Positions 9,415-17,605 are shown, counted from the first letter of the stretch. The stretch is DNA of 64,000 nucleotides from Negativicoccus succinicivorans (GCF_018372215.1 NZ_JAHAJN010000007.1:15394-79393), one strand, 5' to 3'. The notes: generated from the sequence alone by a model not told the origin. Numbers and translations are program-made.

Positions 9415-10491
9415 ATGAGTCTGTGGGAAAAAACGGTGGCGCAGATTGAAGTGCCGTCGCCGAGCATTGCGGAAGCGGCTGCGTCGCGCGCCGATGATTT
9501 GGTGCTCGGTAACGGAAACTTGGGGAAGCTGCGTGACATCGTCGTGCAATATGCGGCGGTAGTGGGTGAAGTTATGCCGACGCCGCCCAAGAAAATGATG
9601 ATTTTAGCCGCGGCAGATCACGGCGTGGCGCGTCATCAATTGTCCGCGTATCCGGTGGAAACGACGGTGGAGATGACGAAAAACTATCTGATCAGTAAAG
9701 GTGCCGGAGCCAACGCGCTGGCGCATTACGCCGGTGCGGACATGACGGTGGTTGACGCGGGTATCAATGCGGACATGAGCGGAGTTCCCGGACTTCTGGA
9801 CAGAAAAATCGCCTACGGCACGCAGGATTTCAGTGAAGGTCCGGCGATGACGAGAGAACAGGCGATTCAAGCGATCGAAGTGGGGATCGAAGTGGCCGGT
9901 GATGTCATCGCGCGCGGTTACCGATTGCTTTCCGTCGGGGAAATGGGGATTTCCAATACGACATCGGCGGCGGCGATCATCGGCGCGTTCGGCGACTGGG
10001 ATGCGTTGCAGGTGACGGGACGAGGCACGAATATTTCTGATGAACGTTTGGCGCGAAAACAGAAAATCGTCGCGAAAGCATTGGCGGTGAACCGTCCGGA
10101 TAAAACGGACGGCATCGATGTGTTGGCGAAAGTCGGCGGTTTTGAATTCGGTGTGATTTCAGGCGTTATTTTAGCGGCGGCCGCGCATCATGCGCTGGTC
10201 ATCATCGACGGCTTCAATACGACCGCCTGCGCGCATATCGCCAAAGCGATCGCTCCTGCCAGTTGTCACTATGTGATGGCGTCGCATTTGTCGGCGGAAA
10301 AGGCGCATTGCATGGCGCTTGAGGCCTTGCAGATGGAAGCCTACGTTGATTTAGGGCTGCGGCTCGGAGAAGCGTCCGGCGCGTCGGTGCAGATGCGCAT
10401 GCTTGAACATGCGCTGGCGATTTACAATGATTGCCTGACGAAACAAGAAATGATGCAGGGAGGTAACGCCGATGTTGGAAGCATGGAATGA
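9415..10491 (+). CDS. arsA: CobT-like lower-ligand phosphoribosyltransferase subunit (ArsA-like)
   Basis: CobT-family enzymes move the phosphoribosyl group of nicotinate mononucleotide onto the base that becomes the cobamide lower ligand. This 358-residue protein keeps GEMGISNTT (175-183, Glu176) and RLGEASGA (316-323, Glu319), matching the two glutamates known in CobT. The N-terminal LTKPxGSLG element of CobT is eroded to LVLGNGNLGKLR. A second CobT homologue overlaps it, as in ArsAB of Sporomusa ovata, a heterodimer that activates phenol and p-cresol (established for that species). Assignment of the A name to the first gene rests on it carrying the catalytic residues and is an inference. 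GGGAGG lies 6 bases before the ATG. Confidence 0.8.
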   Translation: MSLWEKTVAQIEVPSPSIAEAAASRADDLVLGNGNLGKLRDIVVQYAAVVGEVMPTPPKKMMILAAADHGVARHQLSAYPVETTVEMTKNYLISKGAGANALAHYAGADMTVVDAGINADMSGVPGLLDRKIAYGTQDFSEGPAMTREQAIQAIEVGIEVAGDVIARGYRLLSVGEMGISNTTSAAAIIGAFGDWDALQVTGRGTNISDERLARKQKIVAKALAVNRPDKTDGIDVLAKVGGFEFGVISGVILAAAAHHALVIIDGFNTTACAHIAKAIAPASCHYVMASHLSAEKAHCMALEALQMEAYVDLGLRLGEASGASVQMRMLEHALAIYNDCLTKQEMMQGGNADVGSME

Positions 10492-11518
10492 TCAAATCGC
10501 GCCGCTCGACACCTCGGTGATGGAGCAATGCCGCGAGTACGTCGACAACCTTACCAAACCGTTGGGCTCATTGGCGCAGCTCGAAGAAACGGCGATTCGA
10601 ATCGCCGGCATTACCTGCCGTAAAAAACCGGCTCGCCTGCAAAAAGCCATTGTCATTGCCGCCGCGGATACGGCGATCGACAGTCCGGACAATCAGGATC
10701 ACGGAAAAAAGAGCCTGGCGGAACTGATGCTGGTTGCCGGCGGCGCGGCACCCGTTTCGGCGTTGGCGCGCGAACTGCAGGCACCGGTATACGTGGCGGA
10801 TGTCGGTTTGGAGCAGGATACCGAACATGTCGCCGGCGTGATGCTGCATAAAATGCAAAACGGCAGTCAGTCATTGCAAAAAGGGGACGCTCTGACGCAA
10901 GAAGCGTGCGCGGAAGCGATTGCCTTCGGCGTCGCGCTGGCAGGTGAATTGGCCCACAGCGGCGTCGAAGCATTGGCGCTCGGTGACATCGGCGCTCGCG
11001 GCGCGCTTGCGGCGCTTGCCGTGACGACGGCTTTTTTAGGACCGGAACTCTCCGAAGCGATACAAGCGCAGGGCTTTACCGCGCAAAGCGAGGCGTGGAC
11101 GCTGGCGCAAACGGAACCGGAAACGGTACTCGCGCGCTATGGAAACGCGTCGATTGCGATGCTGACGGGATTGATTTTAGGCGCGGCCGCGCGCCATATG
11201 GCGATCGTATTTGACAACAGCGTCACCGGCGCGGCGGCCGTGGCGGCAGCCGCGATCGCGCCGCGGGTAAAAGACTACGTATTCGCATCGGCGGCGTATC
11301 CTGATCCCTTGCACCAATTGCAATTGCAAAAATTAGGTTTACCGGCAGCGTTGCATTACGATTTCACGTTGGCGCAAGGACTCGGATCGACATTGGGATT
11401 GTCCCTGCTTGACGCATCACTTGACATGTTGAATGAGATGCGGACGTTTGGTACGGCCGGTGTTACTGTAGCGGAAGACGGCCCGGGCAAGGGACGACAG
11501 AGAGAAGAGGTGCGGTGA
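10472..11518 (+). CDS. arsB: CobT-like partner subunit lacking catalytic Glu (ArsB-like)
   Basis: This second CobT homologue (348 aa) overlaps arsA by 20 bases and has GGGAGG 9 bases before its ATG. It retains the N-terminal LTKPLGSLAQLEETAIRIAG (27-46) that arsA has lost. Where CobT has GEMGIGNTT it reads GDIGARGALA, and the C-terminal RLGEGSGA is replaced by TLAQGLGSTLG. It therefore looks catalytically dead but structurally complementary, as expected for an ArsAB-type heterodimer. The last 285 bases are duplicated at 15952-16236. Confidence 0.8.
   Translation: MLEAWNDQIAPLDTSVMEQCREYVDNLTKPLGSLAQLEETAIRIAGITCRKKPARLQKAIVIAAADTAIDSPDNQDHGKKSLAELMLVAGGAAPVSALARELQAPVYVADVGLEQDTEHVAGVMLHKMQNGSQSLQKGDALTQEACAEAIAFGVALAGELAHSGVEALALGDIGARGALAALAVTTAFLGPELSEAIQAQGFTAQSEAWTLAQTEPETVLARYGNASIAMLTGLILGAAARHMAIVFDNSVTGAAAVAAAAIAPRVKDYVFASAAYPDPLHQLQLQKLGLPAALHYDFTLAQGLGSTLGLSLLDASLDMLNEMRTFGTAGVTVAEDGPGKGRQREEVR
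11234..11518 (+). repeat. 285-bp direct repeat, copy 1 (3' end of arsB)
   Basis: Aligned by eye without gaps to 15952-16236: about 241 of 285 positions match (about 85%). Both copies end in a TGA in the same frame. The two copies bracket the whole T-box/metF/metH module. Confidence 0.9.
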
Positions 11519-11742
11519 CGGTTCATGACGTCACCTGTTGCGGGATCGTCGGGCGTGATGTCGCGGTGACGGCGACGCTGCCCGTTTCTCCCGCTACCGC
11601 GGCGGAATCCGTCGACACGGGAGTGATCGGCTATCGACAGCCGGTGCCGTGGACACAGGAGCGTCCTTACGTATTCGGTGATACCGCTCGTGCACGCGGT
11701 ACGATTGGTGAGAAGCACGTGATCATTTTCCAAAGCGTTTGA
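11515..11742 (+). CDS. Unrecognised small ORF coupled to arsB
   Basis: A 75-codon frame starts with a GTG that shares GTGA with the arsB stop, and ends at the -35 of the T-box promoter. I do not recognise the product; it has no signal peptide or membrane segment. It may be a remnant left by the insertion of the methionine module, or a chance frame. The only support is the coupling geometry and the AGAGGTG just upstream. Confidence 0.3.
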   Translation: MTVHDVTCCGIVGRDVAVTATLPVSPATAAESVDTGVIGYRQPVPWTQERPYVFGDTARARGTIGEKHVIIFQSV

Positions 11743-11768
11743 CAATCGGTCGACGGATTTGGTATCAT
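11739..11768 (+). promoter_or_regulatory. Promoter of the T-box/met operon
   Basis: TTGACA (11739-11744), an 18-bp spacer and TATCAT (11763-11768). Confidence 0.75.
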
Positions 11769-11774
11769 GCTTGT

Positions 11775-12050
11775 AATTTACATATGTGAAAAGCGATGAA
11801 GAGAAGAGTACGCAACGCAGACGACCGACAGAGAGCCCGAGTCGGTGAAAACGGGCGATCATAACCGTTGCGGAAGATGGACTCGGAGCTGCCGGCTGAG
11901 CTGCAAGGCAAGGTCGTGCCGGGTGTGCCCGTCACTGCACTGGTGTATCGCTCTTTGAGCCGTACATGAATGAGGTCTGCAGCGCAGATGAAGTAGGGTG
12001 GTACCACGAGTGTCCTCGTCCCTGAGCAATCAGGGAGAGGGCTTTTTTTA
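11775..12050 (+). promoter_or_regulatory. T-box leader, probably methionine-specific
   Basis: The stem I K-turn region (GATGAAGAGAAGAGTA), an internal GGTGAAAAC segment and the T-box core AAGTAGGGTGGTACCACG (11991-12008) are all present, followed by a terminator hairpin (CCTCGTCCCTGAG with a purine-rich partner, then T7) at 12012-12049. On the 3' side of stem I, ATG (11876-11878) precedes GACTCGGAGC, whose GACTCGG pairs with CCGAGTC upstream; it is the likely specifier. Uncharged tRNA-Met would bind and favour readthrough into metF and metH. Confidence 0.88.
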
Positions 12051-12068
12051 TAGGGAAAGAAGATCCGT

Positions 12069-12971
12069 ATGAAAATCAAAGACAAGTATGAAAAAGAAGG
12101 GCCGTTATATTCGTTTGAGGTGTTCCCGCCGAAACGGGAAGGCGATTTGGACAATATGGTGGCGACATTGCATGAGTTGACCCAATGGCATCCCGACTAT
12201 ATGTCGGTGACGTATGGTGCGGCGGGGGCGGCACGCGGTATGTTGACGTTGAAATTGGCGGAGTATATCCGCAAGGAGCTGGACATCGAGCCGTTGATGC
12301 ATTTGACTTGCGTGGGATATTCGCAAGCGGAATTGGCGGAGATTTTGGCGCGGATCGAAGCGGCGGGAATTGAAAATACGCTGTTGCTTCGCGGCGATCA
12401 CAGAGAAGACGGCGAAACGCCCGCGGACGGATTCCGTTATGCCAATGAGTTGGTGGCTTACGTGCGCTCCAAGCACGCATTTTGTATCGGTGCGGCGACG
12501 TATCCGGAAGGCCATACGGAGGCTCGCAGCCTGACAGCGGATTTGATCCGCTTGCGAGATAAGGTGAATGCGGGGGCGGACTTTTTGGTGACGCAGCTGT
12601 TTTTTGACAATGACGCGTTTTTCCGCTTTTTGGAAACGGCCCGCAGTATCGACATCAATGTGCCGATTTCAGCCGGCATCATGCCCTGTCTGAATAAGAC
12701 GCAGATTGTGCGAATGACCGCGTTGTCGGGGGCGAGTTTGCCGCCGAAGTTTCGCCGGATGCTCGACCGCTACGAGCATGCGCCGGAGGCGATGTATGAT
12801 GCGGGCATTGCGTATGCGTGCGAGCAGATTATTGATTTATTGTCATCGGGAGTGGACGGTATTCACCTGTATGTGATGAATCGGCCGGAAGTGGCACAGG
12901 CGATCACAAGGGGGATCGGCCGCACCTTGCAAACGGTCAAGGAGGAACATCGTGGAACGAACGCCGGCTGA
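12069..12971 (+). CDS. metF: 5,10-methylenetetrahydrofolate reductase
   Basis: MetF reduces methylene-THF to methyl-THF, the methyl donor for methionine synthase. The 300-residue product starts with the family-like KEGPLYSFEVFPPKREGD and contains SVTYGAAG, LLLRGD (folate/FAD site) and FLVTQLFFDNDAF. The ATG follows an AAAGAAG site directly after the T-box terminator. It overlaps the next gene by 20 bases. The protein is soluble and FAD-dependent. Confidence 0.95.
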   Translation: MKIKDKYEKEGPLYSFEVFPPKREGDLDNMVATLHELTQWHPDYMSVTYGAAGAARGMLTLKLAEYIRKELDIEPLMHLTCVGYSQAELAEILARIEAAGIENTLLLRGDHREDGETPADGFRYANELVAYVRSKHAFCIGAATYPEGHTEARSLTADLIRLRDKVNAGADFLVTQLFFDNDAFFRFLETARSIDINVPISAGIMPCLNKTQIVRMTALSGASLPPKFRRMLDRYEHAPEAMYDAGIAYACEQIIDLLSSGVDGIHLYVMNRPEVAQAITRGIGRTLQTVKEEHRGTNAG

Positions 12972-13542
12972 TTTTTTTGATGAAGACGACGTCCTGCGTT
13001 TTTTGCGACACAAACGGCGGCGGATCAGTGAGGCCGATCGCCGTTGGCTCGATCGGGCGCGGGAGATTGTCGATGCGGCCGCCGTATATCGGGAAACGCA
13101 TCAGCGACGCCCGTGGCGGAGTACGGATACCGGTGGCTGCTGGGGAGATACCGTGTTGCCGTATCGTTCGCTCGGACGGCTCTTTGCCGATTGCGACGAG
13201 GTCATCGTTTGCGGCTGTACCATCGGGCAGGACGTGTATCGTACCATTCGTGAATGGATGGCGACCGATCCTGCACTGGGGGTTGTCGTCGACGCGACGG
13301 CATCGGTACTGGTCGATGCCTATGCGGCGTACTTGCAGCACACGTTCGGTGCAATGACGATGCGTTTCAGTCCCGGCTACGGTGATGTACCGCTGGCGCT
13401 CAATCAGGAATTGGCAACATGCCTGCAACTGTCGAAGCGAATCGGTGTGCATGTGACGGACGGTCATCTGATGGTGCCGGAAAAATCGATTATTTTTCTT
13501 ACCGGCTGCACACGAAAGGAGGAACCCCATGATACCATTTAG
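12952..13542 (+). CDS. Stand-alone methionine synthase activation-domain protein
   Basis: In many bacteria the SAM-binding reactivation domain is the C-terminal part of MetH; here it is a separate 196-residue protein. The signature RFSPGYGDVPLALNQ (about residues 139-153) matches the activation region of TM0269-like proteins. It would reductively methylate cob(II)alamin formed when MetH is oxidised, using SAM and an electron donor such as flavodoxin. A GTG start at 12952 is supported by AAGGAGG 6 bases upstream. It overlaps both metF and metH, so stoichiometric production with MetH is likely. Confidence 0.85.
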   Translation: MERTPADFFDEDDVLRFLRHKRRRISEADRRWLDRAREIVDAAAVYRETHQRRPWRSTDTGGCWGDTVLPYRSLGRLFADCDEVIVCGCTIGQDVYRTIREWMATDPALGVVVDATASVLVDAYAAYLQHTFGAMTMRFSPGYGDVPLALNQELATCLQLSKRIGVHVTDGHLMVPEKSIIFLTGCTRKEEPHDTI

Positions 13543-15961
13543 TACATTTCTTGCCGGGCAGACCGTACTCATTGACGGAGCGATGGGTACGGAAGTCCAA
13601 CGGCGGCGACCGGATCTGCGGATTGCGCCCGATATGTGCGTACTGCATGAACCTGCACTTATCGAGTCGATACACTATGATTATCTCGTGAGCGGCGTGG
13701 ACGTGCTGACGACAAACACGTTCGGTGCCAACGGCTACAAATGTGCGGATACGGATACGACACCGAGCGCCTTGATTCATGCCGCCGTCGGATGTGCGCG
13801 GCGGGCACGGGAACGCTATATCGCCGATTACGGCACACGACCGATTTACGTGGCCTTGGATATCGGGCCGATCGGCGCGTTGCTTGCACCGGCGGGGGAT
13901 ATGTCTCCCGAGCGGGCGTATGATTTGTATCGGGAACAAGTCGAAGCGGGGGTGGCGGTCGGTGTCGATCTGATCATCATCGAAACGCAAACCGATTTGG
14001 CGGAACTCAAATATGCTGTTCTTGCGGCCCGCGAACACAGCGATCTTCCCGTCTTGGCATCGATGAGTTTTGAACATACGGGACGGACCTTTACGGGGAC
14101 CGATGTCGTCAGTATGGCGACAACACTGGAAGGACTCGGCGTGACGGCCGTCGGGATCAACTGCTCCTTCGGGGCGGCGGAGACACGACCGCTGGTGGAC
14201 GCTTTGTTGGCGGCAACGAAACTGCCGTTGATCGTGCAGCCGAACGGCGGGATTCCCGATGCCGACGGTCATAGTCGACTCGATGTACAGGCGCATCTTG
14301 ATCATATGCGCTATTTCCTGTCGCGCGGCGTGGAGATCATCGGCGGCTGCTGCGGTACCGATCCCGCACTGATGGCACGCTTGCATGCGTTGCGCGGGGA
14401 AGTGCACGGCACGAGACCGTCCGTCACTCCCGTAACACGGGTGTCCTCTTATGCGGAAACCGTCGTTTTGGGACAAGGCCCGCTGATGATCGGAGAACGA
14501 ATCAATCCTACGGGCAAACGGGAGTTGCAGGAAGAACTGCGTCGCGGCGTACTTGATCGTGTCGTTCGGGAAGCTGTTGTCCAACGTCGGGAAGGCGCGG
14601 CGCTTCTTGACATCAATATCGGTACCTCGGGTGTCGATGAACCGACACTCTTGCCGCGGGCGGTACGTGCCGTACAAGCGGTGACGGGTACGCCGCTCGT
14701 GATTGACACGGCCTCACCGACCGCGTTGGCGGCGGCAGCACGAGCGGTGGCGGGCAAACCGCTGCTCAACTCGGTCAATGCGGGGGAGGACAGTCTGGCA
14801 CAAGTATTGCCGATCGCTCGCCGCTACGGGGCCTGCGTACTGGGACTGACGCTGGATGAAAACGGGATTCCCGATACGGCAAAAGGACGACTCGCACTGG
14901 CGGAAAAAATCGTTACTCGAGCATTGGAATGGGGTATCCCGCGAGAAAATATTCTCATTGACTGTCTGACATTGACACTCGGCACCGGTGCGGAAAATGC
15001 ACGGATTACCGCCGAGGCCGTTGCTCTCGTGAAACGGGAACTCGGTGTGGCGACCGCACTCGGCGTGAGCAATATTTCCTTCGGCATGCCGGAACGGTCG
15101 ATCATTAATCGGACATTTTTACAGATGGCACTGGCCCACGGACTGGACGCCCCGATTGCCAATCCCGGCGATCGGGGTATGACGGATGCATTGGCCGCCT
15201 ACCGTGTGCTGGCGGGATACGATGACGGGGCGCGGGAATGGATCGCCCGGGCTCGTAAAGTACAAGACGAGGCCGAGGCACCGTCGCCCGTCTCGACGAT
15301 TTTGGCGGCGATTGTCGACGGACTGGAAGCGGAAACGCTGCGACTGACAAAAGAACTGCTCGCCCGTAAAGCGCCGCTTGACGTGGTCAATGAGGATCTT
15401 ATCGGCGCATTGAACGAGGTGGGACGACGTTTTGAAACGCAGGAACTGTTTTTGCCACAACTGATCCGGGCCTCGCAAACCGCACAAGTTGCGTTTGCCG
15501 AAGTCAAACGGGTACTGGAGGCCAAGGGAGAAACGGCCGCCGATCGCGGCACGATTATTCTTGCGACGGTACGGCACGATGTGCATGATATCGGCAAAAA
15601 TATTGTCAAAGTCGTACTGGAAAACTACGGCTATCGAATCATCGACCTCGGCAAAGACGTGCCGCCCCAAGCGATCCTCGATGCCTGTCGCACCTATCAT
15701 GCACGACTAGTCGGCTTGAGTGCGCTGATGACGACGACGGTTGCCTCCATGCAGGAAACCATCGCCTTGCTCAAACGGGAGATTCCCGACGTGCAAGTGG
15801 TGGTCGGCGGTGCCGTACTCAATGAACGCTACGCGGCCGACATTGGTGCGGACCGGTATGCGGCACACCCCGCGGCCATGGCCGATATTGCGGCGGCGTT
15901 TTTCGGCACCCGGGAAGATCCGATGCGGCAGGCGGTATCGCGGGAAGACAGGCGGCAGTAG
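13529..15961 (+). CDS. metH: Cobalamin-dependent methionine synthase without activation domain
   Basis: Transfers a methyl group from methyl-THF through cobalamin to homocysteine. Domains in the 810-residue product: homocysteine-binding barrel (about 1-290, zinc ligands Cys212, Cys274 and Cys275 in GINCSFGA and IGGCCGTDP); pterin-binding barrel (about 310-570); cobalamin cap (about 590-670); and Rossmann B12 domain with DVHDIG (684-689), His686 being the cobalt ligand. The C-terminal activation domain is absent and is encoded by the preceding gene. AAGGAGG precedes the ATG. The stop codon lies inside the duplicated arsB segment, so the last few residues may have been set by the recombination. 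Confidence 0.95.
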   Translation: MIPFSTFLAGQTVLIDGAMGTEVQRRRPDLRIAPDMCVLHEPALIESIHYDYLVSGVDVLTTNTFGANGYKCADTDTTPSALIHAAVGCARRARERYIADYGTRPIYVALDIGPIGALLAPAGDMSPERAYDLYREQVEAGVAVGVDLIIIETQTDLAELKYAVLAAREHSDLPVLASMSFEHTGRTFTGTDVVSMATTLEGLGVTAVGINCSFGAAETRPLVDALLAATKLPLIVQPNGGIPDADGHSRLDVQAHLDHMRYFLSRGVEIIGGCCGTDPALMARLHALRGEVHGTRPSVTPVTRVSSYAETVVLGQGPLMIGERINPTGKRELQEELRRGVLDRVVREAVVQRREGAALLDINIGTSGVDEPTLLPRAVRAVQAVTGTPLVIDTASPTALAAAARAVAGKPLLNSVNAGEDSLAQVLPIARRYGACVLGLTLDENGIPDTAKGRLALAEKIVTRALEWGIPRENILIDCLTLTLGTGAENARITAEAVALVKRELGVATALGVSNISFGMPERSIINRTFLQMALAHGLDAPIANPGDRGMTDALAAYRVLAGYDDGAREWIARARKVQDEAEAPSPVSTILAAIVDGLEAETLRLTKELLARKAPLDVVNEDLIGALNEVGRRFETQELFLPQLIRASQTAQVAFAEVKRVLEAKGETAADRGTIILATVRHDVHDIGKNIVKVVLENYGYRIIDLGKDVPPQAILDACRTYHARLVGLSALMTTTVASMQETIALLKREIPDVQVVVGGAVLNERYAADIGADRYAAHPAAMADIAAAFFGTREDPMRQAVSREDRRQ

Positions 15962-16236
15962 CGGCAGCCGCGATCGCGCCGCGGGTAAAAGACTACGTAT
16001 TCACCTCGGCGGCATATCCCGATCCTCTGCACCAATTACAATTACAAAAATTGGGATTGCAGGGTGCGTTACATTATGATTTCACGTTGGCGCAAGGACT
16101 TGGCTTGACGTTGGGGTTGTCCCTGCTTGATGCATCACTTGATATGTTGAATGAAATGCGGACGTTTGGTGCCGTCGGTGTGACGGTGGCCGAAGACGGT
16201 CCGGGTAAAGGAAGGCAGCGAAAGGAAGTGCTCTGA
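15952..16236 (+). pseudogene. Duplicated 3' fragment of arsB
   Basis: A 285-bp relic encoding the C-terminal 94 residues of the ArsB-like subunit, from VAAAAIAPRVKDYVF to the stop, about 85% identical to 11234-11518. There is no start or N-terminal part, although an internal ATG at 16051 could in principle start a 61-residue piece. It begins at the metH stop codon and its TGA overlaps the ATG of the LarC1-like gene. It most likely marks where the ancestral arsB-larC junction was separated by the methionine module. Confidence 0.9.
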
Positions 16237-17009
16237 TGGAGCAAGCATTGTACTTGGATCCCGTGAGTGGGATCAGCGGCAATATGTTTGTTGGGACGTT
16301 GCTTGATTTGGGAGTGCCACGGATTTGGCTGACCAATGAGTTACAAAAACTCGGCCTTGACGACTACGAGTTGATTTTTGAAAAGGTCAACAAGAGAGGC
16401 ATCACGGCGACGTATTTTAACGTTGACGTAAAGGAAACAACCACGCATCGTCATTTACCGGATATTTTAACCATTTTGGCGCGTGCCGATTGGTCGGGGA
16501 GCGCGAAACAACGCGCGGCATCCATTTTCTGGTCACTGGCACTGGCGGAAAGCAGAGCCCATGGGATTGCGCCAGAGGACGTGCATTTTCATGAAGTCGG
16601 CGCGGTCGATTGCATTATCGATTGCGCGTTGATTGCGCTCGGTTTGGAATATTTGGACATCGATATTGTATTAACCGGGCCGGTGGCCACCGGTTCGGGT
16701 ACGATTCGCGCGGCGCACGGCGAACTTTCGATTCCAGCACCCGCAACGCGATTTTTGTTGCAGGGGTTTCCGACGATCACCGGAACGCCCGACTATGAAC
16801 TCACTACACCGACCGGTGCGGCGGCGCTTGCGACATTTGCCATTCCGGTAGAAAAACGTCCGTCTGAATTGGTGATTGATCGTGTCGGCTACGGCGCAGG
16901 GACGTATGATTTCGTTGCGTCCAATACATTGGGAGGCTACTACGGCCAGTTGTTGCCTGTGCAGCGCTGGCAGGTGCCGGCGCCCTACATTTTCGGCCAA
17001 AATCCTTGA
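16236..17009 (+). CDS. LarC1-like protein (nickel-pincer cofactor family), no LarC2 part
   Basis: The 257-residue product matches the N-terminal half of LarC/DUF111: LDPVSGISGNMFVGTLLDLG, HFHEVGAVDCIIDC, TGPVATGSGTIRAAHGELSIPAPAT and GYGAGTYDF. LarC inserts nickel into the pincer cofactor of lactate racemase; it can be made as LarC1 and LarC2 joined by a frameshift. No LarC2 reading frame follows: an intrinsic terminator begins 7 bases after the stop. Its ATG overlaps the TGA of the arsB fragment, and its ancestral neighbour was probably arsB, so a cobamide-related metal role is possible but unproven. No larA, larB or larE is visible. Confidence 0.75.
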   Translation: MEQALYLDPVSGISGNMFVGTLLDLGVPRIWLTNELQKLGLDDYELIFEKVNKRGITATYFNVDVKETTTHRHLPDILTILARADWSGSAKQRAASIFWSLALAESRAHGIAPEDVHFHEVGAVDCIIDCALIALGLEYLDIDIVLTGPVATGSGTIRAAHGELSIPAPATRFLLQGFPTITGTPDYELTTPTGAAALATFAIPVEKRPSELVIDRVGYGAGTYDFVASNTLGGYYGQLLPVQRWQVPAPYIFGQNP

Positions 17010-17015
17010 AATTTT

Positions 17016-17049
17016 GTGACATAGCAGTGTTCTGCTATGTCACTTTTTT
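17016..17049 (+). terminator. Intrinsic terminator after the LarC1-like gene
   Basis: GTGACATAGCAG and CTGCTATGTCAC form a 12-bp stem with a short loop, followed by T6. Confidence 0.92.
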
Positions 17050-17081
17050 GTTAAACGATTTTTGGTAAAGAAAAAACTTTC

Positions 17082-17110
17082 TTGACAAAAAAATACTCGT
17101 TTGCTATTCT
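17082..17110 (+). promoter_or_regulatory. tRNA operon promoter P1
   Basis: TTGACA (17082-17087), a 17-bp spacer and TATTCT (17105-17110). Confidence 0.7.
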
Positions 17111-17133
17111 TATATAGTAACTTAACTGGTCAT

Positions 17134-17161
17134 TGACATGACAAAATCGGTGTGTTACAAT
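17134..17161 (+). promoter_or_regulatory. tRNA operon promoter P2
   Basis: TTGACA (17134-17139), a 16-bp spacer and TACAAT (17156-17161). Tandem strong promoters are common for stable-RNA operons. It would start about 10 bases before the first tRNA. Confidence 0.6.
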
Positions 17162-17176
17162 TGCATCTGTTGATGT

Positions 17177-17251
17177 GCGGGAATAGCTCAGTGGTAGAGC
17201 ATCGCCTTGCCAAGGCGAGGGTCGCGAGTTCGAATCTCGTTTCCCGCTCCA
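17177..17251 (+). tRNA. tRNA-Gly (GCC)
   Basis: Acceptor GCGGGAA pairs with TTCCCGC. The anticodon loop TTGCCAA gives anticodon GCC, the T-arm is GTTCGAATC, and CCA is encoded. First gene of the cluster. Confidence 0.95.
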
Positions 17252-17255
17252 TTAT

Positions 17256-17331
17256 TCCCTGATAGCTCAGTTGGTAGAGCAATCGGCTGTTAACCGATCG
17301 GTCGTAGGTTCGAGTCCTACTCAGGGAGCCA
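17256..17331 (+). tRNA. tRNA-Asn (GTT)
   Basis: Acceptor TCCCTGA/TCAGGGA, anticodon loop CTGTTAA, T-loop GTTCGAGTC, encoded CCA. It begins 4 bases after tRNA-Gly. Confidence 0.95.
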
Positions 17332-17332
17332 T

Positions 17333-17407
17333 AGGGGTGTAGCCAAGCGGTAAGGCAGCGGACTCTGACTCCGCCATGCGCAGGTTCGAATCCTTCCACC
17401 CCTGCCA
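17333..17407 (+). tRNA. tRNA-Gln (CTG)
   Basis: Acceptor AGGGGTG/CACCCCT. The anticodon stem GCGGA/TCCGC encloses CTCTGAC, giving anticodon CTG for CAG codons. CCA is encoded. Confidence 0.93.
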
Positions 17408-17410
17408 CGT

Positions 17411-17486
17411 GATCCATTAGCTCAGTTGGTAGAGCACCTGACTTTTAATCAGGGTGTCCCGCGTTCGAGTCGCGGATGGATCACCA
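17411..17486 (+). tRNA. tRNA-Lys (TTT)
   Basis: Acceptor GATCCAT/ATGGATC, anticodon loop CTTTTAA, encoded CCA. Confidence 0.95.
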
Positions 17487-17495
17487 CTTTTTTCT

Positions 17496-17571
17496 GGCCC
17501 GTTGGTCAAGTGGTTAAGACACCGCCCTCTCAAGGCGGGATCGGTGGGTTCAAATCCCCCACGGGTCACCA
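17496..17571 (+). tRNA. tRNA-Glu (CTC)
   Basis: Acceptor GGCCCGT/ACGGGTC. The stem CCGCC/GGCGG encloses CTCTCAA, giving anticodon CTC for GAG codons. CCA is encoded. The body is nearly the same as the next tRNA. Confidence 0.93.
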
Positions 17572-17605
17572 ATTCATTTTAACCTTGGGGAACAATTTTA
17601 TACAC

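Noticed and set aside
9300..9415. Cobalamin riboswitch before arsA
   Set aside because: Only about 20 bases separate the -10 from the start codon and no B12-box is seen.
16051..16236. 61-codon ORF before the LarC1-like gene as a real gene
   Set aside because: It is the C-terminal piece of the duplicated arsB fragment, with no upstream domain.
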